Notes: a model not told the origin generated them from the letters alone. A DNA stretch of 7,625 nucleotides from Dehalococcoidia bacterium (GCA_004377135.1 SOHS01000078.1:1-7625), one strand, 5' to 3'. Positions 1-6,174 are shown, counted from the first letter of the stretch. Numbers and translations are program-made.

Positions 1-920
1 AGCTTACGAGTGCGGGCAAATACCAGACTACGAATCTCTTTTTGAACAAGCTCTCCGAGAAGAAAAGCCGCCTCACTGTTGGAACTGCGTCGGCCGGTCT
101 TAGCCTCATCAATGATAGGCGGATTCCAAAAAGTGAAGTATTTCTCGCCATGAGGTGAGCCATCTTCAACAATGGACTCAAAAGGCAAGCCGACGATATT
201 TTGAGCATGCTCTTCGGGATTGGCTATGGTGGCCGAGCAGCAAATAAACTGGGGGCTAGAGCCATAAGCAGAACAAAGCCGCCGCAACCTCCGCAGGACA
301 TTGGCTACGTGAGAGCCGAAAACCCCTCGATAAATATGGGTCTCATCTATTACGACATATTTGAGATTGCGAAACAGTCTGGACCATGATTGGTGGTTGG
401 GCAAAATGCCCAGATGGAGCATATCCGGGTTAGTAAGCACTATATTTGCCCTTTTTCTTATGTTTGCTCTCTCGTTCTGTGGTGTATCACCATCGAAAGT
501 GGCTACAGCTCCTGGGGATAGAAGTTGGGAGAGTTCCTTCGTTTCGCCCAGGATTTGTTTTAAGCTACGTAGCTGATCCTGGGCCAGAGCTTTCGTAGGG
601 AAGATATAAAGAGCACGGCTGTCCTTATTATGTAAAAGCGCATCCAGCGTGGCTAAGTGATAGCACAGTGTCTTGCCACTGGCACTGGGCGTGGCTATTA
701 TCACATTTTTACCAGCCAGGATGGCATTCAAGGCCTTTGCCTGGTGGCTATAAAGGGCTGATATACCCAGGAACTCCAAACATGTTTGAAGGGCAGAGTG
801 AAGGGGGTTATCAAGTTTGCCAGTCAGAGCGGCTTGCGGGTGAATGCGTTCAATATGGACGACCTGCTGGCGATAATCAGGCAGACTGACAAGGTGATGG
901 AGAAAGGCAGCAGCATCCAT
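1..920 (-). CDS. YprA-like DEAD/DEAH-box helicase, N-terminal part (runs off left edge)
   Basis: The frame stays open for 306 codons from the ATG at 920 to the window edge, where the gene is cut. Superfamily 2 helicase motifs appear in order: a Q-like YSHQ (about 57-60), Walker A ATPSASGKT (76-84), motif Ia FPTKALAQDQ (107-116), motif II DETH in VIDETHIYRGVFGSH (190-204) and motif III SAT in SATIANP (229-235). SATIANP and YRGVFGSH are typical of the YprA/Hrq1-like group of 3'-5' DNA helicases, which usually carry a second RecA domain and a C-terminal Cys-rich DUF1998 region; those would lie outside the window. Motif II is DETH rather than DEAH. The ATG overlaps the stop of the DUF503 gene by one base (TGATG), so coupled translation is likely; I see no strong independent ribosome binding site. 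A DNA repair role is inferred from family only. The helicase assignment is firm, the substrate unknown. Confidence 0.9.
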   Translation of the reverse strand, partial: MDAAAFLHHLVSLPDYRQQVVHIERIHPQAALTGKLDNPLHSALQTCLEFLGISALYSHQAKALNAILAGKNVIIATPSASGKTLCYHLATLDALLHNKDSRALYIFPTKALAQDQLRSLKQILGETKELSQLLSPGAVATFDGDTPQNERANIRKRANIVLTNPDMLHLGILPNHQSWSRLFRNLKYVVIDETHIYRGVFGSHVANVLRRLRRLCSAYGSSPQFICCSATIANPEEHAQNIVGLPFESIVEDGSPHGEKYFTFWNPPIIDEAKTGRRSSNSEAAFLLGELVQKEIRSLVFARTRK

Positions 921-1207
921 CAGGGAAAAGTTTCTATTTCCGAACTCAATAACTCTACGTCGGGGTAGTTCTGGGCAACGAACTTTACGACATTGGCCAG
1001 AGTCTCATCGGCATGCCTTCTGTGGTTGCTAACGCAGGCTACGCCTAAAGTGGCTAATTGCCATAAATTCTGATTATCCACCTCGGCTACGGAAACCTTA
1101 TACCTGTTTTGTAGCCGGGTGGTTATAGACTTAATTACCTGTCTCTTACCCTTAAGTGAGTGGTTCTCAGGTAGGCGAAGCTTAATTTGACACACACTGA
1201 CGTGCAT
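920..1207 (-). CDS. DUF503 family protein (YlxP-like)
   Basis: A 95-residue protein with the DUF503 (COG1550) hallmarks: a beta-strand start MHVSVCQIKLRLPENHSLKGKRQVIKS (given in two parts here: MHVSVCQIKLRLPE, then NHSLKGKRQVIKS), followed by the conserved region SVAEVDNQNLWQLATLGVAC (about 39-58) and a C-terminal strand before the stop. The length matches the family, whose members are about 90-100 residues and include Bacillus YlxP, usually found near translation genes; the molecular function is not established. An AAGGGGGA ribosome binding site lies about 6-8 bases before the ATG (near 1214-1221). The gene follows gap by 53 bases and its TGA overlaps the helicase ATG, so it sits inside the operon. 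Family assignment is confident; function is unknown. Confidence 0.88.
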   Translation of the reverse strand: MHVSVCQIKLRLPENHSLKGKRQVIKSITTRLQNRYKVSVAEVDNQNLWQLATLGVACVSNHRRHADETLANVVKFVAQNYPDVELLSSEIETFP

Positions 1208-1260
1208 TGTTTGTTCCCCCTTCTTATTTCTCTCCTTTCGAGGAAGAACTTAGGTAGGAG

Positions 1261-2274
1261 TTATAATCCCTTTCTAATGATATAAACGACGAGGTCAGCA
1301 AGACGACAGCTATAGCCCCACTCATTGTCATACCAGGCTAACACCTTTATCAGGTTGTCATCAATAACCATAGTGCTTAAGGCATCGAAGATAGCGCTGG
1401 CGGGATTGCCCTTAAAATCCGAGCTCACTAGTGGCTTGTCACAATATTCCAGAATTCCCTTAAGCTCTCCGTCAGCAACCTTACGAAAGCCATCGTTAAT
1501 CTCTTCGGCGCTCACCTTTTTGTTTAAGTCGGCGACGAAGTCAACGACGGACACCACCGAAGTGGGCACCCTGAGGGCAATCCCGTGTAATTTGCCCTGA
1601 AGTTCCGGGATGACCACGCCCACAACACGAGCGGCGCCGGTAGTGGTGGGTATAATGTTGGTGCCAGCAGACCTTGCTCGGCGCAGGTCGCGGTGAAACA
1701 CATCCAGTATCTTTTGGTCGTTGGTATAAGCGTGGACGGTAGTCATTAATCCGTGAACAATGCCAAAGTTTTGGTGAAGGACTTTAACTACCGGGGCAAT
1801 GCAATTAGTGGTGCAGGAACCGTTGGATATAATGCGATGGTCGGCCGGGTCATATTGCCCTTCATTGACCCCAAGAACGATAGATATGTCCTCTTCTTGA
1901 GCCGGTGCTGAGATAATTACTTTCTTAGCACCGCCTTGAAGATGAGCAGTAGCCTTGCTCGCATGGGTGAAAAGCCCTGTAGATTCAATCACGATATCCA
2001 CCCCGTAGTCTCGCCAGGGAATTTTCCCAGGGTCGCGCTCAGCTAAAACCTTTATCTCCCTGCCATCAATTACGATGCAATCATTTTTAGCTTCCACCTT
2101 ACCGGGGTAGATGCCGTAATTGCTATCATACTTAAAAAGATGGGCATTGGTTTTAGCGTCGGTAAGGTCATTCACCGCCGCTGCCTCCACCTTATCGCCA
2201 CAACGCTGGATAATTGCCTTCAGTGCTAACCTGCCAATACGCCCGAAGCCATTGATCCCTACTCTTGTTGCCAT
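1261..2274 (-). CDS. gap: Type I glyceraldehyde-3-phosphate dehydrogenase
   Basis: Full-length 337-residue GAPDH, which catalyses the phosphorylating oxidation of glyceraldehyde 3-phosphate to 1,3-bisphosphoglycerate in cytoplasmic glycolysis/gluconeogenesis. Visible elements are the dinucleotide-binding start GINGFGRIGR (6-15), VNDLTD (34-39), STGLF (98-102), the active-site SNGSCTTNC with catalytic Cys154, His181 in TTVHAYTNDQ, the phosphate-binding TGAAR region (212-216) and the conserved C-terminal WYDNEWGYSCR (314-324). Asp36 of the NDL motif suggests NAD use. The Leu-Pro pair usual after ILD in NAD-specific bacterial enzymes is Val192-Phe193 here, which is unusual. A strong GGAGGT site (2281-2286) lies 6 bases before the ATG. 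The gene starts 20 bases after the MBL-fold gene stop, and eno is two genes upstream. No pgk or tpi is present in the window. Confidence 0.98.
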   Translation of the reverse strand: MATRVGINGFGRIGRLALKAIIQRCGDKVEAAAVNDLTDAKTNAHLFKYDSNYGIYPGKVEAKNDCIVIDGREIKVLAERDPGKIPWRDYGVDIVIESTGLFTHASKATAHLQGGAKKVIISAPAQEEDISIVLGVNEGQYDPADHRIISNGSCTTNCIAPVVKVLHQNFGIVHGLMTTVHAYTNDQKILDVFHRDLRRARSAGTNIIPTTTGAARVVGVVIPELQGKLHGIALRVPTSVVSVVDFVADLNKKVSAEEINDGFRKVADGELKGILEYCDKPLVSSDFKGNPASAIFDALSTMVIDDNLIKVLAWYDNEWGYSCRLADLVVYIIRKGL

Positions 2275-2280
2275 TCCTTT

Positions 2281-2286
2281 ACCTCC
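2281..2286 (-). promoter_or_regulatory. Ribosome binding site of gap
   Basis: The minus strand reads GGAGGT, a near-perfect Shine-Dalgarno sequence, 6 bases upstream of the gap ATG at 2274. It is the strongest site in the left operon, fitting a highly translated glycolytic gene. Confidence 0.85.
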
Positions 2287-2294
2287 TTTTCTTG

Positions 2295-3290
2295 CTAGTC
2301 TTTAGCCAAATATAAAGAAGCTCCATCCATATCGACATTGCCCACCATGTCTTCTTCTATCAAAAGCTTAAGATGGGCCAGGGTCTCGGTAACAGCCATT
2401 CGCTTGTCCCAGACTGCCAAATCTTGAAAGGTACTTCTTCCCTCGTTGGCCATCCAGGGGATTTGCTGAGCTATCTCGTAGGCTGTCTTTAAACCATTGC
2501 GCAGAGACTGCATGATGGCCCTCTTCCTTTCCTCGTGATGCTGGAGTATTTTTTCTATTATCAGTCCTAAGGCGTTGAACATCGGCCCATGTCCCGGGAG
2601 AATAAAATGAACCTTAAGGCGCTCTAGTTTTTTAAGGGAAGAAATATAGTTGCCCAGGGGGTTATCGCCAGATTGGGGATTGAGGCCAACATGGGGAGTG
2701 GTGTCATACAAGACATGGTCGCCGGTGAGAATAAACCTCCTCTCTCGTTCATAAAGGCAGATATGTCCTGGCGAGTGCCCCGGCGTCCATAACACCTCAA
2801 ATTCGAAAGAGTCGTTGGAAATTGTGTCGCCATCTTCTAGCATAACTTCAGGCGCATCCGGAGTGACATATTTATTCATCCATAACGAAGCCTCTTTTAA
2901 CTGAGGCAATTCATTATCGGGAACGCCATTCTGCCGAAGTAGCTCTTCAGTCTTTTTAATCAGGTTAGCGAAATCTTTATATCTAGGAGAGATAAAACCT
3001 GCATCAATTCTGTGAATAGCTACTTGGGCCCCGCAAATCTGTTTTATCTTGCTTGACAATCCATAATGGTCGGGGTGGATATGGGTGATAACTACTTTTG
3101 TGATGTCTCGAAGCTTGAGGTTTGCTGCTTTTATTCCTTCCTGAAGAGCCCAGAGTGATTCCTGGCTGTCCCAGCCGCTGTCAACCAGTATATGACCATC
3201 GCCGCCTTCAATTACATAAACATTGGTATACCATGATGCATCCCCAGGACAAGGACTTTTTATTTGATGAACACCGTTTAATACCTGCAT
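2295..3290 (-). CDS. MBL-fold metallo-hydrolase with C-terminal helical/winged-helix-like domain
   Basis: 331 residues of the metallo-beta-lactamase superfamily. Metal-binding motifs are complete: THIHPDHYG (H70, H72, D74, H75), TPGHSPGH with H172, LTGDHVL with D191, and PGHGP with H234. The strand pair VDSGWDS (36-42) before the first motif is also typical. Residues from about 240 to 331 form a predominantly helical tail ending in HLKLLIEED, which resembles the winged-helix extension of LACTB2-type and related hydrolases. Expected activity is hydrolysis of a thioester, phosphodiester or similar bond with a di-metal centre; the substrate cannot be told from sequence. The ATG overlaps the enolase TAA by one base, and its GGAGAGGA ribosome binding site (3298-3305, 7 bases upstream) lies within the last enolase codons, indicating coupled expression. 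It sits between eno and gap, so a link to carbon metabolism is possible but only inferred. Confidence 0.93.
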   Translation of the reverse strand: MQVLNGVHQIKSPCPGDASWYTNVYVIEGGDGHILVDSGWDSQESLWALQEGIKAANLKLRDITKVVITHIHPDHYGLSSKIKQICGAQVAIHRIDAGFISPRYKDFANLIKKTEELLRQNGVPDNELPQLKEASLWMNKYVTPDAPEVMLEDGDTISNDSFEFEVLWTPGHSPGHICLYERERRFILTGDHVLYDTTPHVGLNPQSGDNPLGNYISSLKKLERLKVHFILPGHGPMFNALGLIIEKILQHHEERKRAIMQSLRNGLKTAYEIAQQIPWMANEGRSTFQDLAVWDKRMAVTETLAHLKLLIEEDMVGNVDMDGASLYLAKD

Positions 3291-4609
3291 TATTTTATCC
3301 TCTCCAAATTATATAACGCCTTTTTACCAGGGTATTGTGCAGCCTTTCCTAAATCTTCTTCTATCCTGAGGAGGCGATTGTACTTAGCCAGTCTCTCGCT
3401 GCGACAAGGGGCGCCAGCTTTAATGAGTCCGGCATTGCTGGCTACTGCGAGGTCAGCAATAGTAGTATCTTCGGTCTCGCCAGACCTATGGCTGATAATG
3501 GTTGTCCACCCAGCCTTCTGTGCTCTTCTGATAACAGCCAGGGTTTCACTGAGCGTGCCTATTTGATTTACCTTAATGAGGATTGAATTGGAGGCCTTTT
3601 GGGCAATGCCTTTTTCCAGGCGTTCCATGTTGGTAGCATAAAGGTCATCGCCGACAAGATGAGTCTGTTTTCCTAGTTGAGCAGTGAGCAGTGACCAGCC
3701 TGCCCAATCATCCTCAGCCAGCCCATCCTCAATGCTGATGACAGGATAGTCCGAGGTTAACTTGACATAATAGTCAATCATCTCTGTGGAACTGAGGGTA
3801 ACACCTTCTTGGGAGAGGACATATTTCCCATGAGCACTGTGATGCTTCCCTCCCTGGTAGAAAGTGCTGGCAGCTGGATCCAGGGCTATAAATAAGTCCT
3901 GGCCAGCTTTATAGCCAGCCATGTCGATGGCTGATAATATCAGCTCCAGTGCATCCTTATTAGAGGGTAGCCGGGGAGCAAAGCCGCCTTCATCACCCAC
4001 ATTGGTGCTCAATCTCTTATCTTCAAGCACTTTGTGCAGGGCGTGATATACTTCGCTGCTTATTTGCATGGCTTGATTGAAATTGGCGGCGCCCACGGGC
4101 ATTATCATAAATTCCTGAAAATCGGTAGAGCCTCGGGCATGCTTACCCCCATTTAGAATATTCAACATGGGGACAGGCAATAGGTTAGCTGTTGCCCCTC
4201 CTAAATAACTGTATAAAGGAATACCCCGGAAGCTGGCTCCGGCCTTGGCTACGGCAAGAGATGTCCCCAATATGGCATTAGCCCCCAGTCGGGCTTTATT
4301 AGCAGTGCCATCGAGTTCAATGAGTCGCTGGTCAATAGTTTCCTGCTCTAGAGCGGACATTCCCGCCATTGCTGAAGCGATTTCACCATTGACGTGTTCT
4401 ACAGCTTTTAGAACGCCGAGCCCCCAATATCTACTTTTATCACCATCCCGAAGCTCCACAGCCTCATGTTTTCCGGTGCTCACTCCTGAGGGGACAGCAG
4501 CGATGCCCGTGGTGCCATTAACCAACACCACCTCTACCTCTACAGTAGGATTGCCCCGGGAATCGAGAATCTCTCTTGCCTTTACACTTTTGATGCTTGC
4601 TATTTCCAT
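3290..4609 (-). CDS. eno: Enolase (phosphopyruvate hydratase)
   Basis: 439 residues, the usual length for bacterial enolase, which interconverts 2-phosphoglycerate and phosphoenolpyruvate. The N-terminal signature AREILDSRGNPTVEVEV (11-27) and the mobile loop AVPSGVSTGKHEAVELRDGD (38-57) are present. Catalytic and Mg2+ residues match the family: E166 (FQEFM), E207 (GDEGGF), D244 (ALDPA), E294 (SIEDG), D321 (GDDLY), K346 (LIKVNQ), SHRSGE at 373-378 and K397 (LIKAGA). The reading frame is open upstream to an ATG at 4726, but that extension overlaps the LOG gene and encodes repeat-derived sequence. The start is therefore placed at the ATG at 4609, where the canonical N-terminus begins, directly preceded by a GGGAAGGGA purine stretch. 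It starts 10 bases after the LOG stop, and its TAA overlaps the next ATG. Confidence 0.98.
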   Translation of the reverse strand: MEIASIKSVKAREILDSRGNPTVEVEVVLVNGTTGIAAVPSGVSTGKHEAVELRDGDKSRYWGLGVLKAVEHVNGEIASAMAGMSALEQETIDQRLIELDGTANKARLGANAILGTSLAVAKAGASFRGIPLYSYLGGATANLLPVPMLNILNGGKHARGSTDFQEFMIMPVGAANFNQAMQISSEVYHALHKVLEDKRLSTNVGDEGGFAPRLPSNKDALELILSAIDMAGYKAGQDLFIALDPAASTFYQGGKHHSAHGKYVLSQEGVTLSSTEMIDYYVKLTSDYPVISIEDGLAEDDWAGWSLLTAQLGKQTHLVGDDLYATNMERLEKGIAQKASNSILIKVNQIGTLSETLAVIRRAQKAGWTTIISHRSGETEDTTIADLAVASNAGLIKAGAPCRSERLAKYNRLLRIEEDLGKAAQYPGKKALYNLERIK

Positions 4610-4617
4610 TCCCTTCC

Positions 4618-4646
4618 CGTCATTGCGAGCGTAGCGAAGCAATCTT
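4618..4646. repeat. Dispersed-repeat-like element at the LOG/eno junction
   Basis: The plus strand carries CATTGCGAGCGTAGCGAAGC (4621-4640) flanked by CGT on the left and AATCTT on the right. From memory this closely resembles a short repeat (GTCATTGCGAG...GCGAAGCAATCT) scattered through intergenic regions of many environmental bacterial genomes. It has 5-bp ATTGC/GCAAT arms around an imperfect core. Here it overlaps the end of the LOG reading frame, providing its last residues (IASLRSQ) and TGA stop, and reaches to within 9 bases of the eno ATG. Only one copy lies in this window, so repeat status rests on recognition and not on a count. Confidence 0.65.
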
Positions 4647-5123
4647 ATAATTTCTGCGCCTCTTAGCCAAGGAAGTTGCTTTATCCACCGCTTCAGTAGC
4701 ACTCTGAACTTTGATGATGGAATCATCCTCTCGCCCGTTTCGTGACAGCGACCAGGTATTTAATCCGATGACTGGAATCCCGCTCTTCAGAGCATGAGCA
4801 ATTTCGCTTAGCGTTCCATAACTTCCGCCAATGGCAATCACTGCCTGAGCCGACTTTACCACCGCCACATTTCTGGCCTCGCCTATGCCAGTCACCACGG
4901 GAATATCTACCCAGGGATTTGCCATGCTTGAATCTTGTCCAGGTAAAATGCCGATAGTTGAGCCACCTTTTGACTTAGCTCCGCGACAAGCAGCTTCCAT
5001 CACACCACCCAAGCCGCCGCATACTATAGTGGCACCTTGCTGTGCTAAAAGTTCCCCGACACTTTCAGCCAGCTTGGCTTCCTCTGGGGAGCAGGAAGAA
5101 TCCCCGATAACAGAGATAATCAT
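4620..5123 (-). CDS. TIGR00725/LOG-like Rossmann-fold nucleotide-binding protein
   Basis: 167 residues in the SLOG/LOG superfamily. The pattern is a first strand with MIISVIGDSSCS (1-12), the glycine loop CGGLGGVMEAACRGA (35-49), ARN (83-85) and the second signature IAIGGSYGTLSEIAHAL (96-112). The IGG-YGTLSE form, instead of PGG-GT-EE of cytokinin-activating LOG enzymes, points to the TIGR00725 group. A nucleotide or phosphoribose ligand is likely from the fold; the reaction is unknown. The last residues (IASLRSQ, 161-167) are encoded by a repeat-like element, so the native C-terminus may have been replaced without harming the core domain. No clear Shine-Dalgarno precedes the ATG, and a candidate promoter ends about 20 bases upstream. 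It is the first gene of the probable operon with eno, the MBL gene, gap, DUF503 and the helicase. Confidence 0.87.
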   Translation of the reverse strand: MIISVIGDSSCSPEEAKLAESVGELLAQQGATIVCGGLGGVMEAACRGAKSKGGSTIGILPGQDSSMANPWVDIPVVTGIGEARNVAVVKSAQAVIAIGGSYGTLSEIAHALKSGIPVIGLNTWSLSRNGREDDSIIKVQSATEAVDKATSLAKRRRNYKIASLRSQ

Positions 5124-5281
5124 TTCGTAGCTTAGTATATTATATTATCACACAGCCCTGAGTCCCTGCGAATTGCATTGTAGCACGATTTCATCCCGTA
5201 GAGGAAAACATGAGAGCTATGAGGGATTATCGAACGAGCCGCCCTTTTGTGCAGAGCTAGGCCGATGGTGGAGGAAAGACA
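5124..5281. other. Intergenic region between DUF3795 gene and LOG operon
   Basis: This 158-base gap separates two minus-strand genes. Apart from the candidate promoter at 5144-5172 and an isolated TACAAT hexamer (5182-5177, minus strand) without a matching -35, I see no gene, no convincing terminator hairpin with a T run, and no RNA structure. Confidence 0.6.
5144..5172 (-). promoter_or_regulatory. Candidate sigma70-type promoter for the LOG-eno-gap operon
   Basis: On the minus strand TTCGCA (5172-5167, 4 of 6 matches to TTGACA) is followed after 17 bases by GATAAT (5149-5144, 5 of 6 to TATAAT), with an extended TGT directly before the -10. A second hexamer, TATAAT, lies 3 bases further downstream. 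Transcription would begin near 5136-5138, leaving a leader of only about 13-15 bases before the LOG ATG. That agrees with the lack of a ribosome binding site there. It is the only plausible promoter seen ahead of the run of six genes. Sequence match only. Confidence 0.5.
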
Positions 5282-5755
5282 CTATTGCCATACATAGGAC
5301 TTGTGCCTGTGTTCTACCCATTTATCCAGTCCAAACTTTTTGATCGTCCTTAAGTTCTGTCGGGGAGAATCACCGTGAATTGCTCCCAAAGCCTCAAATC
5401 TCCGGCAGCTTTCAAATTCAGCGCATTGCCAGCAACCGTCAAAGCCTTTCTTCAGGCAGCATTCTAGAATCCCACAGGAGAAAGTGGCGCACCCTCCACC
5501 TACTCGACAAGGACTGTTACATTGTAGAGCGACTATCGCTTCTAGAACTTCACAACACTCCTCATAGTGCTCAAATTGCTTAACAGCGTCGAATTGCATC
5601 GCCGAACTGCCTTTAATCTTGGCGTATTTACCGAATTCCATGTTGCGAAGTTCACTTAATAATTCTCTTGCCAGATCTGAGGCTCTGTTGCGATAGCGAA
5701 TGCAGTCACCACAATACAATCCACAATATGCGGTTAGTTCAATTCCTTCAGTCAT
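5282..5755 (-). CDS. DUF3795 family cysteine-rich protein
   Basis: 157 residues with the DUF3795 opening LTAYCGLYCGDCIRYRN and a helical segment (DLARELLSELRNMEFGKYAK) typical of the family. Fourteen cysteines are present, at 11, 15, 18, 67, 68, 79, 83, 89, 94, 99, 100, 108, 111 and 117, forming Cx3Cx2C near the N-terminus and a dense set including Cx3C and Cx2C pairs in the second half. A metal or Fe-S site is probable but not proven; no function is established for the family. The reading frame also has a TTG start at 5761, but the GGAGGT site (5765-5770) is 9 bases from the ATG and only 3 from the TTG, so the ATG at 5755 is preferred. No signal peptide or membrane segment is visible. It lies alone between the pseudogene relic and the LOG operon. 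Confidence 0.85.
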   Translation of the reverse strand: MTEGIELTAYCGLYCGDCIRYRNRASDLARELLSELRNMEFGKYAKIKGSSAMQFDAVKQFEHYEECCEVLEAIVALQCNSPCRVGGGCATFSCGILECCLKKGFDGCWQCAEFESCRRFEALGAIHGDSPRQNLRTIKKFGLDKWVEHRHKSYVWQ

Positions 5756-5764
5756 ATACAATGA

Positions 5765-5770
5765 ACCTCC
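5765..5770 (-). promoter_or_regulatory. Ribosome binding site deciding the DUF3795 start
   Basis: GGAGGT on the minus strand, 9 bases before the ATG at 5755 and 3 before an in-frame TTG at 5761. The spacing favours the ATG. Confidence 0.75.
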
Positions 5771-5899
5771 TATTTTAAGGCGAACAATAAGTCTCTATGA
5801 TCAACTATCGAAGCTGATACCGCTGATTGTATTTTACAGAACATAGTTATGTGCTTGCCACTTCCAATTCAATGCATCTGGTACCTGCCTGAGATGTTG

Positions 5900-6080
5900 C
5901 CAAGAAAGCCTACCAAAGACCGTCGGTCATCTTCCCTATAAGCTTGCGGCCAAATACAGGTCCTGCTCTACTACTGTTCTCAGCTACTTCGGTAATGAGC
6001 TACGGGGTAACTTCCTTTTTGAGTAAATCGCGAACCTCTTGTCTGAGTTTTTCTTCTGCCAGGGTAAATCCAAAATCCAT
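5900..6080 (-). pseudogene. Acyl-CoA dehydrogenase N-terminal remnant
   Basis: Reading from the ATG at 6080 gives MDFGFTLAEEKLRQEVRDLL then KKEVTP, an in-frame TAG (6002-6000), then LITEVAENSSRAGPVFGRKL and IGKMTDGLW followed by another TAG (5912-5910). This is the recognisable start of the acyl-CoA dehydrogenase N-terminal helical domain, where families read MDF-T-EE-KLR-EVR-FL--E-TPE and later RK-G--GWLG. After the second stop a different frame reads GRLSW, hinting at a frameshift within GWLG--WPKEYGG. The FAD-binding and catalytic domains are missing: an intact enzyme has about 380 or more residues and no similarity continues past about 5900. A good GGAGG site (6086-6090) with 5-base spacing remains, so decay appears recent. 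It sits downstream of the crotonase, a natural partner in acyl-CoA metabolism. A 26-residue peptide could still be made. Confidence 0.72.
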
Positions 6081-6095
6081 ATCATCCTCCTGACT

Positions 6096-6116
6096 GTTAT
6101 GTTGGTGTGTCATAAC
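6096..6116. repeat. Inverted repeat in the leader of the acyl-CoA dehydrogenase relic
   Basis: GTTATG (6096-6101) and CATAAC (6111-6116) are perfect 6-base arms around 9 bases. Matching continues outward as TGA/TCA if two extra bases (CT) on the left arm are looped out. It lies just upstream of the pseudogene ribosome binding site. It could be a weak hairpin or an operator half-site pair; no regulator gene is in the window. Confidence 0.35.
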
Positions 6117-6141
6117 TCAGTTTATGCTGACTATTACGTCC

Positions 6142-6158
6142 GTATAGTTATAATATAC
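6142..6158. promoter_or_regulatory. 17-bp imperfect palindrome, possible operator
   Basis: GTATAGTTATAATATAC has perfect GTATA/TATAC ends and one further pair inside (T7-A11 of 17), with mismatches at the 6/12 and 8/10 positions. It lies 17 bases beyond the crotonase stop, between the crotonase and the acyl-CoA dehydrogenase relic. Size and symmetry would suit a dimeric repressor such as the TetR-family regulators that often control acyl-CoA genes, but AT-rich sequence forms such palindromes by chance. Confidence 0.3.
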
Positions 6159-6174
6159 TGCCAAAGTAAGAAAT

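Noticed and set aside
201..968. Several plus-strand open frames of 60-73 codons
   Set aside because: They lie opposite the helicase gene, whose motifs are clear on the minus strand.
1208..1260. Possible hairpin between gap and DUF503 (TCCT/AGGA)
   Set aside because: Only a 4-bp stem and no T run, so it is not a credible terminator.
4245..4634. A 129-codon plus-strand open frame opposite enolase
   Set aside because: It is fully antisense to conserved enolase codons, has no recognisable domain and no ribosome site that I can see.
4610..4726. A 39-codon N-terminal extension of enolase from the ATG at 4726
   Set aside because: It overlaps the LOG coding region and includes repeat-derived residues, and the canonical enolase N-terminus begins at the ATG at 4609.
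5177..5182. TACAAT -10-like hexamer on the minus strand
   Set aside because: No acceptable -35 is found at 16-18 bases; the site at 5144-5172 is better.
5841..5852. ACATA/TATGT palindrome downstream of the relic
   Set aside because: Short and AT-rich, so it is readily expected by chance, and no promoter is linked to it.
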